DNA of 64,000 nt, taken from Palsa-504 sp963839095 (lineage in GTDB: Bacteria > Actinomycetota > Actinomycetes > Streptosporangiales > Streptosporangiaceae). The notes beneath the pieces are model-generated. The model was not told where the DNA came from and ran no database searches. It saw only the letters and a list, made by a program, of their open reading frames with translations. Made by a program: the position numbers and the translations under genes. The DNA is taken from positions 434,001 to 498,000 of the forward strand of contig CAWIUF010000053.1 of NCBI GenBank assembly GCA_963839095.1, written 5' to 3'. This document shows positions 8,585 to 17,241 of this stretch, in pieces (the stretch's first letter is position 1; each line of letters begins with the position of its first letter).

Positions 8585-9452
8585 CCGGCCACCGCCGCGG
8601 GTTCGCCCTCGTACGCGTCCGCGGCCGCCCAGAACTCGAGCAGTGCCTCCGCCACGATCCCCGGCTGTTCCATGTTGGGGCTGTGCGACGCCTTCGGGAC
8701 GATGACGTGGCCCGCCCGCAGGCGGCTGGCCATCGCGGCGTAGGCGTCGTGGCTCCACACCCGGCGGTCACGCTTGCCAAACACCACCAGCGAGGGGATG
8801 CCGGCCGCGACCAGCTCGTCGCTGCGGTCCGGCTCGCCCGCCATCGACTCCGCGGTGCCGGTGACCCAGGCCGGGTTCATCTCGGACAGCTTGGTGTGCC
8901 AGAACTCGCGCATAACCGTGTCGTCCTTGGCCAGCAGCGCTTTCACCAGCGGCCAGAGCGCGATCGTGCCGCCGTTGGCGTGCAGCTTGGCCAGCCCGTC
9001 CAGCATGGACTGGTGCTTCTCGTCCTGCATGCTCGGGCCGCAGGCGAGCAGGGTCAGGCTGCGGGTCAGGCCGGGCTCGGCCACCGCGGCCGACCGGGCC
9101 ACGAAGCCGCCCAGGCAGTGCCCGATGAGGTGGGCCAGCGGCCGCCGGTGACCTCGCGCATCAGCACGGCCAGGTCGCTGGCCATGTCCGTGATGGTGTA
9201 GCCGACCTGGCCGGCGGTGGCCAGCTCGACCTGGCCGGCGTAGTCGTAGGCCCAGCCGCGGAAGCCGGCCGCGGCCAGCAGCGACAGCAGCTCGCGGTAG
9301 TCCTCCTTGGTGCCGAAGAAGCCGCTGACCATGACCACGTCGGTCCCGTTGTCGACCTCGGGCCGCGGCACGCCGCGCAGCGCCTGCACCCGGCGCCGGG
9401 AGGTCTCGATCATCAGCCGTTCCACCCCGGGGGGCAGCGGAAGCTCGATCAT
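8581..9452 (-). CDS. alpha/beta-fold hydrolase with Cys nucleophile, one frameshift
   Basis: The first frame begins at ATG 9452 (MIELPLPPGVERLMIETS), with DVVMVSGFFGTKEDY and the GWAYDYAGQ core strand. The second frame continues after about 9140 with AHLIGHCLGGFVARSA and ends with PSLVVFGKRDRRVW and KASHSPNMEQPG. One missing base near 9140-9146 reconciles them into 290 aa. The nucleophile elbow reads GHCLGG, with Cys in place of the usual Ser, as in dienelactone hydrolases. The acid (GKRD) and His (ASHS) are present. ATG 9452 overlaps the glycosyltransferase stop (ATGA) and its own TGA overlaps the P450 start. The substrate is unknown. Confidence 0.75.
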
Positions 9453-10714
9453 GCTCCCACCGCCACGCGCGTGCCGGCCACGACGTCTTCCAGGCGGGAG
9501 ACGGCCTGCCCGGTGCCGTCCTCGGCGTGCAGCTGGCCGGCCAGCGCGGCGGACCGCGCCGCCATGCCCGGGTCGCCGAGCGCGCGGCCCAGGACCGCCG
9601 CCAGGGCCGGCCCGGTCAGCTCGCGCACCGGCTGGGCAGGCGGGGCCACGCCCAGGCTGGCCATGCGCCGGGCCCAGAACGGCTGGTCGACGCCGAACGG
9701 CCAGATGACCTGCGGCTTCCCGGCGTGGAGGGCGGCGGCGGTGGTACCGGCCCCGCCGTGGTGCACGATCGCGTCCAGCTGCGGGAAGAGCCAGTCGTGG
9801 GGCGCGTTCCTGATGACGAGGAAACGGCTGGCGGGCAGCAGCCGCCGCAGGGCGGGGTCGAGCGACGCCACCACGACGCGGACGTCGTTGTCGCCGGCCG
9901 CCGTCATGATCGAGGCGGCCAGCCGGGCCGCGTCCAGGCCCGGCATGCTGCCAAAGCCGACGTAGACGACCGGGCCGCCGGCCTCGAGGAACGCGGCCAG
10001 CCGGCGCGGCGGAGACCAGCCGGGCGGCGCCGGCAGCAGCCAGTAGCCGGTGACGTGCGCGGTGGCCGGCCAGTCGGCCGGCCGCGGCACCACGTGCTCG
10101 CTGAACGCGTGCAGCACGGTGACCGGCGCGCCCGCGGCGGAGACCAGCGGGTCATGACGGCCGCGGCGCGGCGGCAGGGCGAGCACGTCCCGGCGCCAGC
10201 GGTCGATGTCCCGGCGGCACCACGTGCCGGCCAGCCGCATGGCGGCCCGGTGGGACGGCCGGTTCAGTAGCCGCGGGACCCGGCACGGCCAGAGGGCGGA
10301 GGGGAACTCCCGCGTCGGTACCAGGGCGGGCATGGCCTGGGCGACGACCGCGGGCACGTCGAGAAGCTCGGCCACGTGCTGCCCGAGGGGCAGCACCGGA
10401 TGGTGCACGACCACGTCGGCGCCACCGTCGGCCGCGGTTTCCAGGGCCGGGAGCACCGCGGCCGCACGCTGCCCCATCGCCCGGCAGAACCGCACCACGT
10501 GCCGCAGCCCGTGACGGCCCGCCACCGCGTCGCCGACCTGGGCCATGTCCAGCTCGAGCGGGACAAACGGCACATCGTAAGCGTCGGCCAGGCCGCTGAA
10601 CATCGCGGGCGCGGCCAGCACGGCCTCGTGGCCGCCAGCCCGCAGGCGAACCGCCAGGGCGACGAACGGCTGGACGTCGCCTTGTGATCCGACCGTGAGG
10701 AGCAGGGCCTTCAT
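9449..10714 (-). CDS. GT1 family glycosyltransferase (MGT/sterol-glucosyltransferase-like)
   Basis: The protein is 421 aa with GT-B architecture. The N-terminal acceptor domain starts LLLTVGSQGDVQPFVALA, the motif of antibiotic and sterol glycosyltransferases. The C-terminal donor domain contains HHGGAGTTAAALHAGKPQ and PFGVDQPFWA, the nucleotide-sugar binding signature, from about residue 316. It would transfer a sugar from an NDP-sugar to a lipophilic acceptor in the cytosol. It is the first gene of a coupled three-gene unit; its TGA overlaps the hydrolase ATG. A 12-bp palindrome lies 17-28 bases upstream of the start. The acceptor cannot be predicted. It is the only obvious natural-product-type transferase in the window. 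Confidence 0.88.
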   Translation of the reverse strand: MKALLLTVGSQGDVQPFVALAVRLRAGGHEAVLAAPAMFSGLADAYDVPFVPLELDMAQVGDAVAGRHGLRHVVRFCRAMGQRAAAVLPALETAADGGADVVVHHPVLPLGQHVAELLDVPAVVAQAMPALVPTREFPSALWPCRVPRLLNRPSHRAAMRLAGTWCRRDIDRWRRDVLALPPRRGRHDPLVSAAGAPVTVLHAFSEHVVPRPADWPATAHVTGYWLLPAPPGWSPPRRLAAFLEAGGPVVYVGFGSMPGLDAARLAASIMTAAGDNDVRVVVASLDPALRRLLPASRFLVIRNAPHDWLFPQLDAIVHHGGAGTTAAALHAGKPQVIWPFGVDQPFWARRMASLGVAPPAQPVRELTGPALAAVLGRALGDPGMAARSAALAGQLHAEDGTGQAVSRLEDVVAGTRVAVGA

Positions 10715-10730
10715 CGTCCGTCAACCCCCA

Positions 10731-10742
10731 GGATACGTATCC
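10731..10742. promoter_or_regulatory. 12-bp palindrome upstream of the glycosyltransferase
   Basis: GGATACGTATCC is a perfect palindrome 17-28 bases before the glycosyltransferase start, at the edge of an AT-rich stretch (10737-10775) that stands out in this GC-rich DNA. Its position suits an operator in the promoter or leader of the operon. No regulator gene is adjacent. Confidence 0.4.
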
Positions 10743-10883
10743 GTTCCGTTACTAATAGCATCATAACTATCACGGAAAGTGACGAGGATGCGCGACGAAT
10801 CGCTGAATTGCTCACCGTGCGTACGTAATGATAACTGAGGGTAACCGACGATGTCCCCGGAATGGCGTCGCCGTGGCGCGGCT

Positions 10884-11507
10884 CTAACGGTCCTGGCGGC
10901 CCTGGTCCTGGTTCCGGTGCCGGCAGAAGCAGGCGGCCAGGTGATCGTTGACGATGCCGCACGCCTGCATGGTGGCGTAGGCGGTCACCGGGCCGGTGAA
11001 CGTGAAGCCGTTCCGCTTGAGCTCGGCGCTCAGCGCCTTCGAGGCCGGCGTCGAGGCCGGCACCTCGGCCAGCGTACGCGGCGCGGGTCCCGGCTCGGCC
11101 GCGTATTTCCACACCAGCGCGCTCAGCCCGTCCGGCAGGCCGAGGGCGGCCCGCGCGTTGGTGATGGCCGCGTTGACCTTCGAGCGGTTCCTGACGATGC
11201 CCGCGTCGGCCATCAGCCGGGCCACGTCCTGGTCACCGAAGGCCGCCACGGCCTGGGGCTCGAACCCGGCGAAGGCGGCGCGGAAGTTCTCCCGCTTGCG
11301 CAAGATGGTCAGCCAGGACAGCCCGGACTGGAAGCCTTCCAGGCAGAGCCGCTCGAAGATCGCCCTGTCGCCGCGTACCGGACGGCCCCATTCCTCGTCG
11401 TGGTAGGCGAGGTAGTCGGGCGCGCTCAGGCCCCAGGGACAGCGGAGGTTGCCGTCGGCCCCCGCGACGGCACCTCGTTCGGCTGGTTCGGGTGGCTGCT
11501 CGCTCAC
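10884..11507 (-). CDS. tag: DNA-3-methyladenine glycosylase I
   Basis: The protein is 207 aa and excises 3-methyladenine from alkylated DNA in base excision repair. LRCPWGLSAPDYLAYHDEEWG carries the first zinc-ligand Cys and His, and CGIVNDHLAACFCRH carries the C-terminal His and Cys of the Tag zinc site. GFQSGLSWLTILRKRENF is the helix-hairpin-helix-like core. GTG 11507 overlaps the stop of the upstream membrane-protein gene (GTGA) and is preceded by AGGAG at a good distance, fixing the start. Family length is about 190 aa. It is co-transcribed with the membrane protein. Confidence 0.92.
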   Translation of the reverse strand: MSEQPPEPAERGAVAGADGNLRCPWGLSAPDYLAYHDEEWGRPVRGDRAIFERLCLEGFQSGLSWLTILRKRENFRAAFAGFEPQAVAAFGDQDVARLMADAGIVRNRSKVNAAITNARAALGLPDGLSALVWKYAAEPGPAPRTLAEVPASTPASKALSAELKRNGFTFTGPVTAYATMQACGIVNDHLAACFCRHRNQDQGRQDR

Positions 11508-12614
11508 CAGCCCTGCTCCTCGGCCGCGGCCAGCGGGTCGTCGTCCGGCGCGCCGGCTTCTCCGGTTTCCCCGGCGGCCTGGCGGCGGGCCCGCTCCTGC
11601 TGGGCGGCTTCCTGCTGCTCGGCCCACCAGCCGTGGGTGTCGAAGGCGCCCTGCGGGCCCGGCACCTCACCGGGAGCCGCGGGGTTCTCCTGGGTCGCCG
11701 CGTGGTTGCCGTTTCCCCTGGCCTCCGGCTCGCCCGCTTCCGGCTCGCCCGCCTCGGGGGTGAGGGCCGGGGAGGGCTCGGTCGGGGCGTGGACAGCCTG
11801 CGGCTGGGTAATGGCGTCGCGGGTCGGCGGCGGCGGGGCGGGGTCGAGAATCTCGTACGGCTGGGTGATCTCGTGCGGCTGGGTGATCTCGTGCGGCTCG
11901 GGCTCGGGGGGCGGCTTGGGGCCGGAGGCCTTGAGCACCAGCGGGGTCTGACGGTAGGTAGCGGTCGGGTTGAACGCGGGGGCGTCCGTGGCGGGCGGGG
12001 ATCCGTGCATGGCGAGGGGCTCGAGCGGCTCCGGATCGGCCAGCTCCTCCGGAGCCTGGAACTCCTCGGGGGCTTCGAGACCCGCGGGGGTCTCAAAAGG
12101 CTCGGAGGCCTCGAAACGCTCGGGGGACTCGAAGCGCTGTCCGGGGACTCGAAGGCTGGTCTCGGAGGCGACTCGAATTCGGCTTGGCCGGGGACTCGAG
12201 GATGTCCGGGGTCTCGAGAGGTTCCCGGTCTCCGAAGGGGTCCGGGGCTTCCAGCGGGACGAACGCGTCCGGTGGCGTCGGGGCGGAGCCCGGGCGGGCG
12301 TGCGCTCCCCGGGGCGCGGTATAGGTACCGTTGCGCTGGACGCCCGCCAGCTGGTCCTGCAGGTAGGCGATCGTGACGTCACGCTCGCGCATGGCCCGGG
12401 CGATCTGGTCCAGGGCCGCGTCGGTGACCTGCATGTTATAGCCCCACATGGCGCTCGGCGGGCGCAGCAGGGCGATGTCCGCGGAGGAGACGGGACCGAG
12501 GTCGAGCGGGGCGTGATCGGCCTGCTCGTAGGCCAGTTCGCCGCCCCGCCCGGTCGCGACGAAGAAGATGCCGACGAGCACGACGGCGATCGCGATGAGC
12601 ATGAGAACAGGCAC
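11504..12614 (-). CDS. Membrane-anchored acidic/proline-rich protein, frameshifted in the linker
   Basis: ATG 12614 begins MPVLMLIAIAVVLVGIFFVA, a single N-terminal membrane helix, followed by a cytosolic helical segment (DAALDQIARAMRERDVTIAYLQDQLAG). Then comes a long disordered Glu/Pro/Ser region with short repeats (FESPERFEASEPFETP, HEITQPHEITQPYEI, EPEAGEPEAG) ending in EEQGW. The N- and C-terminal parts are in different frames; one or two indels between about 12110 and 12190 connect them into roughly 369 aa. In actinomycetes a gene of this type often lies between the LOG-like gene and tag, as here. Its function is unknown. The downstream tag gene is translationally coupled. Confidence 0.65.
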
Positions 12615-12661
12615 ACATGAATCGTGCCACGTCCGGTCCGCGATGTCGCATTCGCGCGCGG

Positions 12662-13423
12662 TCAGGGGATCAGGCCGTTGCCCTTGTGGGCTTCGCGGAC
12701 GATGCTGACGACTTCGTCGGGGTCGTCGGCCAGCTTGATCAGGGCGAGCTCACCGGGGCCGATGTTGGCCCGGGCGAGCATCGTGTCCTGGAGCCAGGAC
12801 AGCAGGCCGGACCAGTAGGCCTGGCCGACCAGCACGATCGGGAATTTGGTGATCTTGCCGGTGGCGACCAGGGTCAGCGCCTCGAACAGCTCGTCCATGG
12901 TGCCGAACCCGCCGGGCAGCACCACGAACGCCTGGGAGTACTTGATGAAGCAGGTCTTCCGCACGAAGAAGTAGCGGAACTCCAGGCCCATGTTGACGAA
13001 GTCGTTGAGGCCCATCTCCCGGGGCAGTTCGATACCCAGGCCCACCGAGACGCCGCCGGCCTGGGTGGCGCCCTTGTTGGCGGCCTCCATGATCCCGGGG
13101 CCGCCGCCGGTGATCACGGCGTAGCCGGCCTCGGCCAGGCCGGAGGCGATGCGCTCGGCGGTCTCGTACTCGGAACTGCCGCGCGCGGTCCGCGCCGAGC
13201 CGAAGACCGAGACCGCGGGCCCGAGCTCGGCCAGCAGGCCGAACCCCTCCACGAACTCGGCCTGGATCCGCAGCACTCGCCAGGGGTCGGTGTGCAGCCA
13301 GTCGGACGGTCCCCGCCGGTCGAGCAGCCGCTGATCGGTGGTGGTGGCTGGTATCTGCTGGCCGCGCAGCGTGACGGGTCCCTGGCGACGGACCCGCCGG
13401 TGCGGCTCGGAATTTCCGTTCAT
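12662..13423 (-). CDS. TIGR00730 (LOG-type) nucleoside monophosphate phosphoribohydrolase-like protein
   Basis: The protein is 253 aa with a Rossmann-like fold. VSVFGSARTA, GGGPGIMEAANKG and the catalytic PGGFGTMDELFEALT motif define the LOG family, which hydrolyses N6-modified AMP or other nucleotides to base plus ribose-5-phosphate. ATG 13423 (MNGNSEPHRR) was chosen because the conserved region starts soon after; upstream codons in the open frame are shadow of the opposite gene. It lies upstream of the membrane-protein/tag pair on the same strand. Cytokinin activation is the best-known role of relatives, but the bacterial substrate here is unknown. Confidence 0.88.
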   Translation of the reverse strand: MNGNSEPHRRVRRQGPVTLRGQQIPATTTDQRLLDRRGPSDWLHTDPWRVLRIQAEFVEGFGLLAELGPAVSVFGSARTARGSSEYETAERIASGLAEAGYAVITGGGPGIMEAANKGATQAGGVSVGLGIELPREMGLNDFVNMGLEFRYFFVRKTCFIKYSQAFVVLPGGFGTMDELFEALTLVATGKITKFPIVLVGQAYWSGLLSWLQDTMLARANIGPGELALIKLADDPDEVVSIVREAHKGNGLIP

Positions 13424-13534
13424 GATGTAACCAAGGTAGTAGCCCCGAAGCGCTGGTCGGCGGTCCCACGCGGGCCGCCCGGCGAGGGCCGATCGTGGCT
13501 CAGGCGGGGCAGGGGTGACGGTAGCGTCGATCCC

Positions 13535-14447
13535 GTGCCGCACAATCCCGCTCGGCTCAGGGCCAGGGCCATCGTCGGGAGCACACTCCTGCTGGTCCTC
13601 GCGGTCGCGGTCTACGCGATCTATCCACGCGGCCCCGAGCGGCACCCCCGCCCCGCCGGCGCCCGGCTGCCAGGCGGGCAGCGGCGAGGCGGCCATCACG
13701 CTCGACACCGAGCAGGCCGCCATCGCGGCCACCATCGCCGGCGTCGCGGCCCGGCGGCACCTGCCGCGGCAGGCGGTCACCATCGCCCTCGCCGCCGCGC
13801 TCCAGGAATCGAAGCTGCACAACCTGGACTACGGCGACCGCGACTCGGTCGGGATCTTCCAGCAGCGCCCCTCGGAAGGCTGGGGCCCGGCCGCCGACCT
13901 GGAAAACCCCATCTACGCCACCACCAAGTTCTTCGCCGCCCTGACCCACGTGAAGGGCTACACCACGATGCCGGTCTCCCAGGCGGCCCAGGACGTGCAG
14001 CACAGCGCCGACGGCTCGGCCTACGATCAGTGGACCCAGCTCGCCGGGCAGCTGGCGGGCTACTTCACCGGGCAGTCACCGCACGGCGTGTCCTGCTGGT
14101 TCACCCCGGCCGCCAAGACCGCCAAGGCGAACCTGACGGGAGCGATGCAGCGGGTCGCCCAGACGTTCGGGCCATCGGGGCGGAAGGCGGTGGTGGCCGG
14201 GGTCACGCTCACTCGTTCGGGTAAAAAAGGGACGGGGAGCAGCGCGGTCCTGCAGGTACGGCAGGCCCAGGCCTGGACGGTGGCCGGCTGGCTGGTGGCG
14301 CACGCGCAGGATTACGGGCTCAGCCACGTGCGGTATGCCGGTTACGTGTGGAAAGCCGCGAATGGCAGTATGGGCTGGCAGCGCGCCCCCACCCCGACAC
14401 CGCCGTCAGGGAAGAACGCTTCGCAAGGCGGTATTGTCGCTGGCTGA
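13535..14447 (+). CDS. Exported SLT-like peptidoglycan-active protein, frameshift after the TM segment
   Basis: GTG 13535 gives VPHNPARLRARAIVGSTLLL, an N-terminal signal anchor. One surplus base between about 13640 and 13670 moves the frame to the one holding the folded domain. That domain has AALQESKLHNLDYGDRDSVGIFQQRPSEGWG, a lysozyme/SLT-like active-site signature with a Glu and the GxFQ motif, followed by a Cys-containing segment (HGVSCWF) and a C-terminal domain with GWLVAHAQDYGL. The corrected length is 303 aa. It probably binds or cleaves peptidoglycan outside the membrane. It lies just upstream of fdxA, as in many actinomycetes, where homologues are often misnamed heavy-metal transporters. 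Confidence 0.7.
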
Positions 14448-14512
14448 TGCGGCATCCCGCGGGCCGACCGGCCATACTGGGTTAGCAGCAGGACGACGAC
14501 AGGAGTTCACCC

Positions 14513-14842
14513 GTGACCTACATCATCGCGCAGCCCTGCGTTGATGTGCTTGACAAGGCGTGCATCGAGGAATGCCCCGTTGACTGCATCTACGAGGGTG
14601 AACGCATGCTCTATATCCACCCCGACGAGTGCGTGGACTGCGGCGCGTGCGAGCCCGTCTGCCCGGTCGAGGCGATCTACTACGAAGACGACGTACCTGA
14701 CCAGTGGAAGGAATATTACAAGGTCAACGTCGACTACTTCGCGGACCTCGGCTCCCCCGGCGGCGCCTCCAAGGCCGGCAAGATAGGCAAGGACCACCCG
14801 GTGGTGGCGGCGCTGCCGGCCGGCATCAACGCGGAGGAATGA
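14513..14842 (+). CDS. fdxA: 7Fe ferredoxin FdxA
   Basis: The protein is 109 aa. The first cysteine set (QPCVDVLDKACIEECPVDC) fits a [3Fe-4S] cluster plus one ligand of the second, and CVDCGACEPVCP supplies the [4Fe-4S] cluster. This is the standard actinobacterial 7Fe ferredoxin, a low-potential electron carrier that can serve P450s and other oxidoreductases. GTG 14513 is preceded by AGGAG. Its TGA overlaps the dapC ATG, a conserved pairing. Confidence 0.95.
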   Translation: MTYIIAQPCVDVLDKACIEECPVDCIYEGERMLYIHPDECVDCGACEPVCPVEAIYYEDDVPDQWKEYYKVNVDYFADLGSPGGASKAGKIGKDHPVVAALPAGINAEE

Positions 14843-15942
14843 CCCTCGCGAGCCGGCTTCCCGCCTTTCCCTGGGACCGGATCGCGCCGCTGCGCGAGAA
14901 AGCCGGGCACCATCCGGACGGCCCCGTGGACCTCTCCGTGGGGACGCCGGTCGATCCGGTGCCCGGCCTTATCCGCGCCGCCCTGACGGCCGCCGCCGAC
15001 GCGCCCGGCTACCCCGCGACCTGGGGAACGCCCCGGCTGCGGGCCGCGGCGGCCGGCTGGCTGGCCCGGGACCACGGCGTCACGGTCGCACCCGACGACG
15101 TGCTGCCCGTCGTCGGCACCAAGGAACTCGTCGCCTGGCTCCCGCTCATGCTCGGGCTCGGTCCCGGCGACGTGGTGCTCCAACCCGAGCTGGCGTACCC
15201 GACGTACGATATCGGCGCCCGTCTGTGCGGAGCGACCGTGGTGTCCTCGGACAGCCTGCTGGGGGCCGGACCTGCCCGGGTCCGGCTGGTGTGGCTGAAC
15301 TCGCCGTCCAACCCGACCGGCCGGGTGCTGCCGCCTGAGCACCTGCGCAAGGTGGTGGACTGGGCGCGGGAGCGCGGCGCGGTGGTGGCGTCCGACGAGT
15401 GCTACATCTCGATGGGCTGGGACGCCACGCCGGTCTCGGTGCTGCATCCTTCCGTGTCCGGCGGGTCGCACGAGGGCCTGCTGGCCGTCCACTCGCTGTC
15501 CAAGCGGTCCAACCTGGCCGGCTACCGGGCCGGGTTCGTGACCGGTGATCCCGCGCTGGTCGCGGACCTGCTCGCGATCAGGAAGCAGGCCGGGATGATG
15601 ATGCCGGAGCCGGTGCAGGCGGCGATGACGGCTGCTTTGGAGGACGACGCGCACGCGCGCGAGCAGCGGGAGCGGTACGCGTCGCGGCGTTCGGTGCTCA
15701 GGGGGGCGTTCGAGGCGGCGGGGTGGCGCATCGACCATTCCGAGGCCGGGCTCTACCTGTGGGCGACGCATCCGGAGTACGACTGCTGGTCGGCGGTCGA
15801 GTTCCTGGCGGTGTCGGCCGGCATCCTGGTGGCGCCGGGCGAGATGTACGGGCCGGGCGGGAAGCGGCACATCCGGGTGGCGCTCACCGGCACCGACGAG
15901 CGGATCGCCGCCGCAGCCGCCCGGCTGCGCGCGCTCTGCTAG
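14839..15942 (+). CDS. dapC: Succinyldiaminopimelate transaminase
   Basis: The protein is 367 aa and a fold-type I aminotransferase of lysine/diaminopimelate synthesis, converting N-succinyl-2-amino-6-oxopimelate to N-succinyl-LL-DAP. Recognisable parts are YPATWGTPRLRAA, LNSPSNPTGRVL, ASDECYISMGW and the PLP lysine in HSLSKRSNLAGYRAGF. The start (MTLASRLPAFPWDRIAPL) overlaps the fdxA stop as ATGA, so the two are coupled; the fdxA-dapC order is typical of actinomycetes and supports the specific assignment. The gene ends 112 bases before the convergent benE gene. Confidence 0.9.
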   Translation: MTLASRLPAFPWDRIAPLREKAGHHPDGPVDLSVGTPVDPVPGLIRAALTAAADAPGYPATWGTPRLRAAAAGWLARDHGVTVAPDDVLPVVGTKELVAWLPLMLGLGPGDVVLQPELAYPTYDIGARLCGATVVSSDSLLGAGPARVRLVWLNSPSNPTGRVLPPEHLRKVVDWARERGAVVASDECYISMGWDATPVSVLHPSVSGGSHEGLLAVHSLSKRSNLAGYRAGFVTGDPALVADLLAIRKQAGMMMPEPVQAAMTAALEDDAHAREQRERYASRRSVLRGAFEAAGWRIDHSEAGLYLWATHPEYDCWSAVEFLAVSAGILVAPGEMYGPGGKRHIRVALTGTDERIAAAAARLRALC

Positions 15943-16054
15943 TCCCGCTCGCCTCCGGCGCCCTTAGCGGCTCTCCTCCTCACTCGTCGCAAGCTCCTCG
16001 TTCGTCAGCCAGTCGCCGGCGGCGCCGTTGGCTCGCGGGGCAGGAGGGCGTGGA

Positions 16055-17180
16055 CTAGAGGCCGGCGGCGAGGGCCCAGAAGGCGCCGCCGATGCCGAAG
16101 AAGGTGAGCCCGGAGGCGGCGACCACGAACGTGATGGCGGCCGCCTCGCGGCCTTCGGTCGCCGACAGGGCGCTGGCCAGGGAGGACGAGAGCGTGCCGA
16201 GGAGCGCGAGCCCGGCTACGGCGCCCGCCACGCCGGGCGGCGCGACGCTGACGAACGCGACCAGGGCGGTCGAGACCAGCGCGAGCACGAGATAGGACCA
16301 GCCGGAGGTCCACGCGGCCACCCAGCGCCGGGCCGGGTCCGGATCCGCCTCCGGCGACGCGTTCATCGAGGCGGTGATCGCGGCCAGGTTGATGGCGTGC
16401 CCGCCGGCCAGGGCCCCGGCCGCGGTGCCGAGGCCGGTCACGGTCATCGTCTCGCGCCACGGCACCTGGTAGCCGTAGGAGGACATGACCGCCACGCCGG
16501 GGATGTTCTGCCCGGCCATCGTGACCACGTACAGCGGGATGGCCAGGCCGAGCAGGCTGGCCCAGGTCAAGGTGGGCGCCGTCCACGCCACGTGCGGGAC
16601 AAGCGCCCCGTGCGGCCCGCCGTGGCGGGCCGCGTCGACGGCGACGACCACCAGGGTGGCCGCGAACGCGGCCGGCACGGCCCACCGGCGCGCCAGCCGG
16701 AGCATCACCACCCAGGTGAGCAGGATCGGCCCGACCGACCACGGGTGAGCCGCGAAGCCGCGCACCGGGGCCAGGCACAGCTCGAGCACCACGCCGGCCA
16801 GCATCGCCTGCGCGATCGGCGTGGGGATGGCGGCGATGAGGCGCCCGAGGCGGGGCCACAGGCCGGTGATCACCAGCAGCGCGCCGGTGACGAGGAAGGC
16901 GCCGACGGCCGCGGGCCAGCCCGCCGTGCACGACGCCGGTGCTGGCCAGCAGCGCCGCGCCGGGGGTGGACCAGGCCAGCGTGAGCGGGATCCGGTGACG
17001 GCGGACCAGCCACAAGATGCCGACGGCCTGGGTCGCGCAGACGGCGAGCAGCCCGGAGGCCGCTTCGGCGGGCGTGGCGCCGACGGCGCGCAGGCCGGCC
17101 AGCACGACGGCGAAGGAACTGGTAAACCCGACCAGCGCGGTCAGGATGCCGGCCAGGACCGGCCTCGTGACGTGTTCCAT
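16055..17180 (-). CDS. benE: BenE family benzoate/H+ symporter-like transporter, one frameshift
   Basis: ATG 17180 starts MEHVTRPVLAGILTALVGFTSSFAVVLAGLRAVG, typical of BenE. The frame shifts near 16880-16930, and the rest (LLVITGLWPRLGRL to FWALAAGL) is in the next frame, with PTPIAQAMLAGVVL, GQNIPGVAVMSSYGYQVP and GHAINLAAITASMNA, the best-conserved BenE motif. Removing one base gives 374 aa and about 11-12 membrane helices. It would import benzoate or a related aromatic acid. It is transcribed divergently from an XRE-cupin regulator across a 61-base region packed with ACAGAAC half-sites, so it is very likely controlled by that protein. Confidence 0.78.
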
Positions 17181-17218
17181 AAACAGAACCCTAGTGCTCT
17201 GGGTTCTGTTTACAGAAC
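17181..17218. promoter_or_regulatory. Operator array between benE and the XRE-cupin gene
   Basis: AAACAGAACCC (17181-17191) and GGGTTCTGTTT (17201-17211) form a perfect 11-bp inverted repeat. The core ACAGAAC occurs three times (17183-17189, 17203-17209 inverted, 17212-17218), so the second and third copies make another palindrome with a 2-base spacer. It fills the divergent intergenic region and starts directly at the benE start codon, as expected for a repressor-type operator. Confidence 0.7.
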
Positions 17219-17241
17219 TTGTTTATCTAGAATCATTCGTC

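Noticed and set aside
10788..10838. A 16-codon plus-strand ORF (MRDESLNCSPCVRNDN) upstream of the glycosyltransferase operon
   Set aside because: Too short, no ribosome binding site, and in a likely promoter region.
12617..13530. Plus-strand frame of 535 codons over the LOG-like gene
   Set aside because: It is a shadow of the minus-strand LOG gene; only the piece from 13535 (signal anchor) belongs to a real gene.
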